Assembly: GCA_017959625.1 (NCBI GenBank)
Contig: JAGDAG010000002.1
Span: 1-8,767 of the forward strand
Origin: Abditibacteriota bacterium
GTDB lineage: Bacteria > Armatimonadota > UBA5829
Length of the DNA stretch: 8,767 nt
Direction of reading: 5' to 3'
The notes beneath the pieces are model-generated. The model saw nothing but the letters and a program-made list of their open reading frames with translations. It searched no databases and was not told the DNA's origin. Shown here piece by piece: positions 6,730-8,767 of the stretch. Both the position numbers and the translations under genes were made by a program. Position 1 is the first letter of the stretch, and every line of letters starts with the position of its first letter.

Positions 6730-7628
6730 CGCTCTGCGGTGTCCGGAAGCACGGTGACCACGGTCTTGCCCCTGCCCAGCGCCCGGGCCAGCTTTATGGC
6801 CGCCGCCACGTTGGTGCCGCTGCTGATGCCGCACAGGATGCCCTCCCGGCTGGCCAGCTCTTTTGAGATGCGTATGGCCTCGTCGTCCTTTATGATGTAC
6901 ACTTCGTCGTAGATGTTTGTGTTGAGGATAGGGGGTATCAGGCCGTCGCCTATGCCCATCTGGACGTGGGTGCCTATGGAACCGCCGGAAAGGATGGCGG
7001 CGTTCTCGGGCTCCACGGCCCATATGGTGATATCCGGATTTGCAGCCTTCAGAGTCTCGCCGATGCCGGTTATGGTACCGCCGGTGCCTATGCCGGAGCA
7101 GAAGCCGTGGATGGGCTTTCCAGCCTCCTCAAGTATCTCCCGGCCCGTCACTCTGCGCTGGATGTCGGTGTTGGCTGGGTTCTCGAACTGCTGAGGCACG
7201 AATACGTTGGGGTCCTTTGCCTGCATGGCAAGGGCCGTCTGCACGCATTCCTCTATGCATTCGCCGATGCTGCCGGCGTCGTGGATGAGTATCACCTCGG
7301 CGCCGTAGTGCTCCACCAGCTTTTTCCGCTCCACGCTGACGGAGTCGGGCATGATTATCTTTACCCTGTAACCCTTCACGGCGCCTACCAGAGCAAGACC
7401 TATGCCCTGATTGCCCGAGGTGGGCTCCACTATCACCGTGTTTTTGTTTATGAGCCCTTTTTTCTCCGCATCGCATATCATGTTGAAAGCGGTGCGGGTC
7501 TTTATGGAGCCGCCCACGTTGAGCCCTTCGAATTTTACCAGGATCTCCGCTCCGTCCGCGGGGGAAAGGTGCTGCAGCCTGATGAGGGGAGTATGCCCTA
7601 TGGCTTCAAGAATATCGTTGAAAATCAT
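6702..7628 (-). CDS. cysK: Cysteine synthase A-like PLP enzyme (O-acetylserine sulfhydrylase family)
   Basis: 308 residues, the usual length for CysK, which makes L-cysteine from O-acetylserine and sulfide in the cytoplasm. Visible motifs are GHTPLIRL near the N-terminus, GGSIKTR with the PLP lysine K43, the substrate loop TSGNQG (70-75), GTGGTITG (181-188) for PLP phosphate, GIGDGLIPP (225-233), GISSG (267-271) holding the serine that contacts the PLP ring nitrogen, and the C-terminal PDTAERYFSTPLF. Three spots differ from the commonest CysK wording: KTR for KDR, TSGNQG for TSGNTG and SSGTN for SSGAN. A relative using another amino acceptor or sulfur donor is therefore possible. The ATG at 7628 has a weak GGA Shine-Dalgarno at 7635-7637. 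It is transcribed leftward from its own promoter and converges on the GH172 gene. Confidence 0.88.
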   Translation of the reverse strand: MIFNDILEAIGHTPLIRLQHLSPADGAEILVKFEGLNVGGSIKTRTAFNMICDAEKKGLINKNTVIVEPTSGNQGIGLALVGAVKGYRVKIIMPDSVSVERKKLVEHYGAEVILIHDAGSIGECIEECVQTALAMQAKDPNVFVPQQFENPANTDIQRRVTGREILEEAGKPIHGFCSGIGTGGTITGIGETLKAANPDITIWAVEPENAAILSGGSIGTHVQMGIGDGLIPPILNTNIYDEVYIIKDDEAIRISKELASREGILCGISSGTNVAAAIKLARALGRGKTVVTVLPDTAERYFSTPLFD

Positions 7629-7658
7629 ATTTAATCCAAATACAGTTATACATAAAAT

Positions 7659-7688
7659 ATGATAGCATATACCGGCCCAAAATGCAAA
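7659..7688 (-). promoter_or_regulatory. Probable cysK promoter, extended -10 type
   Basis: On the minus strand TGCTATCAT (+ coordinates 7659-7667) is an extended -10 with 5 of 6 hexamer matches. TTTGCA (7683-7688) lies 18 bp upstream and matches the -35 consensus at 4 of 6. Transcription would begin near 7652, giving a leader of about 24 nt before the cysK ATG. The extended TG motif matches the style of the operon promoter at 233-241. Confidence 0.5.
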
Positions 7689-7722
7689 CGCGGCGCGGGC
7701 GGCTGCCTTGTTCCCACGGCGG

Positions 7723-7854
7723 TCATTTCGGCCGTTCGCCTTTGGGTGAACCGGTAAGAGATCTCCCTGTCATAGAAGAAGCTTTTGTCATCTCGGCGAT
7801 AACGCTGAACAGAGCAATATCCACAAAAACCGAAAAAACGCAAAAGCTATTCAT
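7723..7854 (-). other. Candidate small ORF, 43-residue hydrophobic peptide
   Basis: ATG at 7854 to TGA at 7723. The peptide has a hydrophobic stretch at residues 4-20 (FCVFSVFVDIALFSVIA) followed by a basic, Ser/Thr-rich tail ending GSPKGERPK, a layout seen in single-span membrane peptides. Initiation evidence is poor: there is no good Shine-Dalgarno at this ATG. A five-codon ORF (MFLDE, ATG at 7864) with GGGAG at suitable spacing overlaps its start and could couple translation. It uses no ATA codons, unlike the neighbouring genes. It may well be non-coding. Confidence 0.2.
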
Positions 7855-7888
7855 CAAGAAACATGCCGAAACTCCCGCCGGGGTGGGA

Positions 7889-7940
7889 GGGGCGAAGCCC
7901 CTATTCTTACCCCACGAATGCTTTCATTCGCGGGGACCCC
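7889..7940. repeat. Two-hairpin module, copy 1
   Basis: First hairpin: GGGGC (7889-7893), GAA loop, GCCCC (7897-7901), extendable by one A-T pair. After 8 nt comes the second hairpin, 7910-7935: CCCC, A, CGAATG, loop CTTT, CATTCG, C, GGGG. Its 11-bp stem has one A-C mismatch in plus-strand RNA, which becomes a G-U pair in minus-strand RNA. GGGGACCCC (7932-7940) closes the module. The layout recurs at 8053-8111. Confidence 0.6.
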
Positions 7941-7979
7941 GTGAGAAAGACTTTGCTTGAGCGTCGCCGACAGGCGCAA

Positions 7980-8020
7980 GGCAGGAAAGCAAATCTGTAA
8001 GACGTCTGATTTGCCCTGCC
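7980..8020. other. Long imperfect hairpin
   Basis: GGCAGG (7980-7985) pairs with CCTGCC (8015-8020), and GCAAATC (7989-7995) with GATTTGC (8008-8014), interrupted only by a 3-nt AAA bulge on the left arm. The 12-nt loop holds the palindrome AGACGTCT. In total 13 base pairs, well beyond what chance readily supplies. It sits between the two copies of the hairpin module. Confidence 0.55.
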
Positions 8021-8052
8021 GCAGAGCGAAGAGCAAAGGCGAAGACGGGTCC

Positions 8053-8111
8053 GGGGCAGCAGGCCCCTGGTCGCTATGCCCCAAAAATACTATGTATTTT
8101 CGGGGAGCCCC
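8053..8111. repeat. Two-hairpin module, copy 2
   Basis: First hairpin: GGGGC (8053-8057), loop AGCAG, GCCCC (8063-8067). After 11 nt comes the second hairpin, 8079-8105: CCCC, A, AAAATAC, loop TAT, GTATTTT, C, GGGG. The outer C4/G4 pairs and the A-C position match copy 1, while the inner arm is a different sequence that still pairs fully. GGGGAGCCCC (8102-8111) closes the module, paralleling GGGGACCCC in copy 1. Confidence 0.6.
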
Positions 8112-8125
8112 ATTATCAGAGAGGT

Positions 8126-8149
8126 CCGGAGAGACTCGAAACTCTCCGG
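8126..8149. other. Perfect 8-bp hairpin
   Basis: CCGGAGAG (8126-8133) pairs with CTCTCCGG (8142-8149) around the loop ACTCGAAA. No T-run follows on either strand, so it is not a simple intrinsic terminator. It follows copy 2 of the hairpin module by 14 nt. Confidence 0.55.
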
Positions 8150-8155
8150 CCGGGT

Positions 8156-8174
8156 GTGGGCACGGCATGCCCAC
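8156..8174. other. Perfect 7-bp hairpin
   Basis: GTGGGCA (8156-8162) pairs with TGCCCAC (8168-8174) around the loop CGGCA. It lies 6 nt beyond the preceding hairpin. On the plus strand an A5 run follows rather than a T-run, so it is not a terminator for plus-strand transcription. Confidence 0.5.
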
Positions 8175-8175
8175 G

Positions 8176-8216
8176 AAAAAGAGGGGGGTTCATAAGGGGG
8201 GTACACTTCCCCCCTT
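8176..8216 (-). terminator. Possible minus-strand terminator with two alternative pairings
   Basis: In minus-strand RNA one G6 (complement of 8209-8214) can pair with either of two C6 tracts (complements of 8196-8201 and 8183-8188). The near pairing gives an 8-bp stem, AAGGGGGG with CCCCCCTT, and a 7-nt loop. The far pairing leaves a 20-nt loop but ends directly at TCTTTTT (8182-8176), as a terminator would. It lies about 190 nt past the cobD-like stop and could end that transcript. It is weaker than the 93-120 terminator. Confidence 0.3.
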
Positions 8217-8403
8217 GAAGAGAAAACTATCAGCGCTGTGCTGTTTGCGATATTTACAGGCCGCCGAGATAGCTGCTCTCTGCCTTTATACGGCCCCCCC
8301 AACGGCTTGCAGCCGCCGGTCCCCCCGTGGATCTCCAACGCCCTCTCCTTCGGCTCGGGCGCTGAAATGACGGCAGAGGAGCCGCGCCGACGTTCCGGCT
8401 ATA

Positions 8404-8767
8404 TTAACTCAAAACCTCCCTTAACGCCTCAACGAGACGCCCGTTTTCTTCGGGCTTTCTCACTGCAATACGGAAATACCCTTTTCCCAGGCCGGGATAA
8501 TCGGAGCAGTCGCGGACAAGTATGTTTTTCATGAGCAGCCCGCCGCAGACGTCCGCCGGGGAATAAAGCAGGATATAATTGGCTTCGGAAGGGAAAACAG
8601 TGACCTCAAGCCGCCGCAGCTCCCGGACGAAACGGCGCTTTTCGGTATGGAGCCGCGCCGCCGAGGCCTGCAGCCACTCCCGGCAGTCCAGGGCGGCCAT
8701 GCCCGCTTCCTGGGCAAGAACGGAGACGTTCCAGCACTGGACGGTCCGGGACATTTCCCGGAGCAGG
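8404..8767 (-). CDS. cobD: CobD/HisC-type PLP aminotransferase-fold protein, C-terminal part
   Basis: The frame is open across the right window edge and ends at TAA (8404-8406). The visible 120 residues are the C-terminal domain of a fold-type I PLP enzyme; the catalytic lysine region and the start lie outside the window. The motifs WNVSVLAQEAG (12-22), PSEANYILL, ILVRDCSDYPGLG (82-94), YFRIAVR (97-103) and PEENGRL closely resemble L-threonine-phosphate decarboxylase (CobD), which makes the aminopropanol phosphate linker of cobalamin. The first Arg of FRIAVR is the conserved carboxylate-binding residue of the fold. Histidinol-phosphate aminotransferase is the nearest alternative; the VRDCS..PGL wording favours CobD. 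No other cobalamin gene is visible, so pathway context cannot confirm it. The ATG at 8754 is internal. Confidence 0.75.
   Translation of the reverse strand, partial: LLREMSRTVQCWNVSVLAQEAGMAALDCREWLQASAARLHTEKRRFVRELRRLEVTVFPSEANYILLYSPADVCGGLLMKNILVRDCSDYPGLGKGYFRIAVRKPEENGRLVEALREVLS

Larger units (their letters stand above)
7689..8403. other. Hairpin-rich intergenic region without a convincing gene
   Basis: About 715 bp between the cobD-like stop and the cysK promoter. Reading frames here are short, overlap one another on both strands and match no family I recognise. The stretch is dominated by inverted repeats (7732-7754, 7888-7902, 7910-7935, 7980-8020, 8053-8067, 8079-8105, 8126-8149, 8156-8174, 8194-8216) and by five tracts of six or seven G or C between 8183 and 8326. 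Both flanking genes run leftward, so a transcript through this region would be minus-strand. Either a structured untranslated region or a dispersed intergenic repeat would fit. I see no terminal inverted repeats, target duplication or transposase. Confidence 0.6.

Noticed and set aside
705..7023. Very long open frames on the minus strand opposite the three glycosidase genes (about 705-2471, 2383-4389 and 4576-7023)
   Set aside because: They mirror plus-strand genes that carry clear family motifs, they resemble no family, and high GC at third positions routinely leaves the opposite strand free of stops.
7880..7892. Possible G-quadruplex (G4, G3, G4 separated by single bases)
   Set aside because: Only three runs of three or more G are present, and the last is better used in the GGGGC/GCCCC hairpin.
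7682..7960. 92-codon plus-strand frame next to the cysK promoter
   Set aside because: It has no Shine-Dalgarno, overlaps the opposing 43-codon candidate and contains no recognisable domain.
7889..8111. CRISPR-like array
   Set aside because: Only two units occur, their arms differ in sequence, spacing is irregular and no cas gene is nearby.
7854..8174. 106-codon frame on the minus strand across the hairpins
   Set aside because: Its composition follows the inverted repeats, it overlaps competing frames on the other strand, and it matches no family I know.
7957..8370. 137-codon plus-strand frame
   Set aside because: It runs through the same palindromes, has low-complexity Ser/Arg/Pro-rich content, lacks a ribosome binding site and points against both neighbours.

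Overview
The window reads as ordinary bacterial chromosome: GC-rich and gene-dense, with a three-gene carbohydrate operon on the left and two minus-strand biosynthetic genes on the right. ATA is the favoured isoleucine codon despite the high GC (17 of 25 Ile codons in the first large gene by my count), and cysK follows the same habit, so nothing marks the sugar genes as recently acquired. An uncultured plant-fibre or gut degrader would fit, because GH127 and GH172 enzymes are frequent in such genomes, but the sequence does not fix the phylum.

Left edge (1-299): the last 24 codons of a plus-strand gene, a textbook bidirectional terminator (stem 93-120), then a perfect extended -10 promoter (233-241) with a GC-rich inverted repeat (210-230) directly upstream. 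This promoter appears to drive the operon.

Operon (300-6729, plus strand): two tandem, clearly paralogous GH127-type (DUF1680) proteins separated by 1 nt, then, after 15 nt, a GH172-type (DUF2961) protein with two extra C-terminal beta-sandwich modules. Proteins 1 and 3 carry signal peptides and protein 2 does not. Characterised GH127 and GH172 enzymes act mostly on furanosidic arabinose or fructose. The operon therefore looks like a small furanoside-degrading set in which exported enzymes trim a glycan and a cytoplasmic paralogue may finish imported fragments. No transporter or regulator gene is visible here.

Right part (minus strand): a cysK-like cysteine synthase (6702-7628) converges on the operon and overlaps its last gene by 28 bp. 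Its own extended -10 promoter lies at 7659-7688. At the right edge is the 3' part of a CobD/HisC-type PLP aminotransferase-fold gene (8404-8767).

Between these two genes lie about 700 bp with no convincing gene but many hairpins. They include two diverged copies of a two-hairpin module whose inner arms differ in sequence yet still pair, a candidate 43-residue hydrophobic peptide ORF, and a cluster of G6/C6/C7 tracts. This structured intergenic region is the least explained part of the window.
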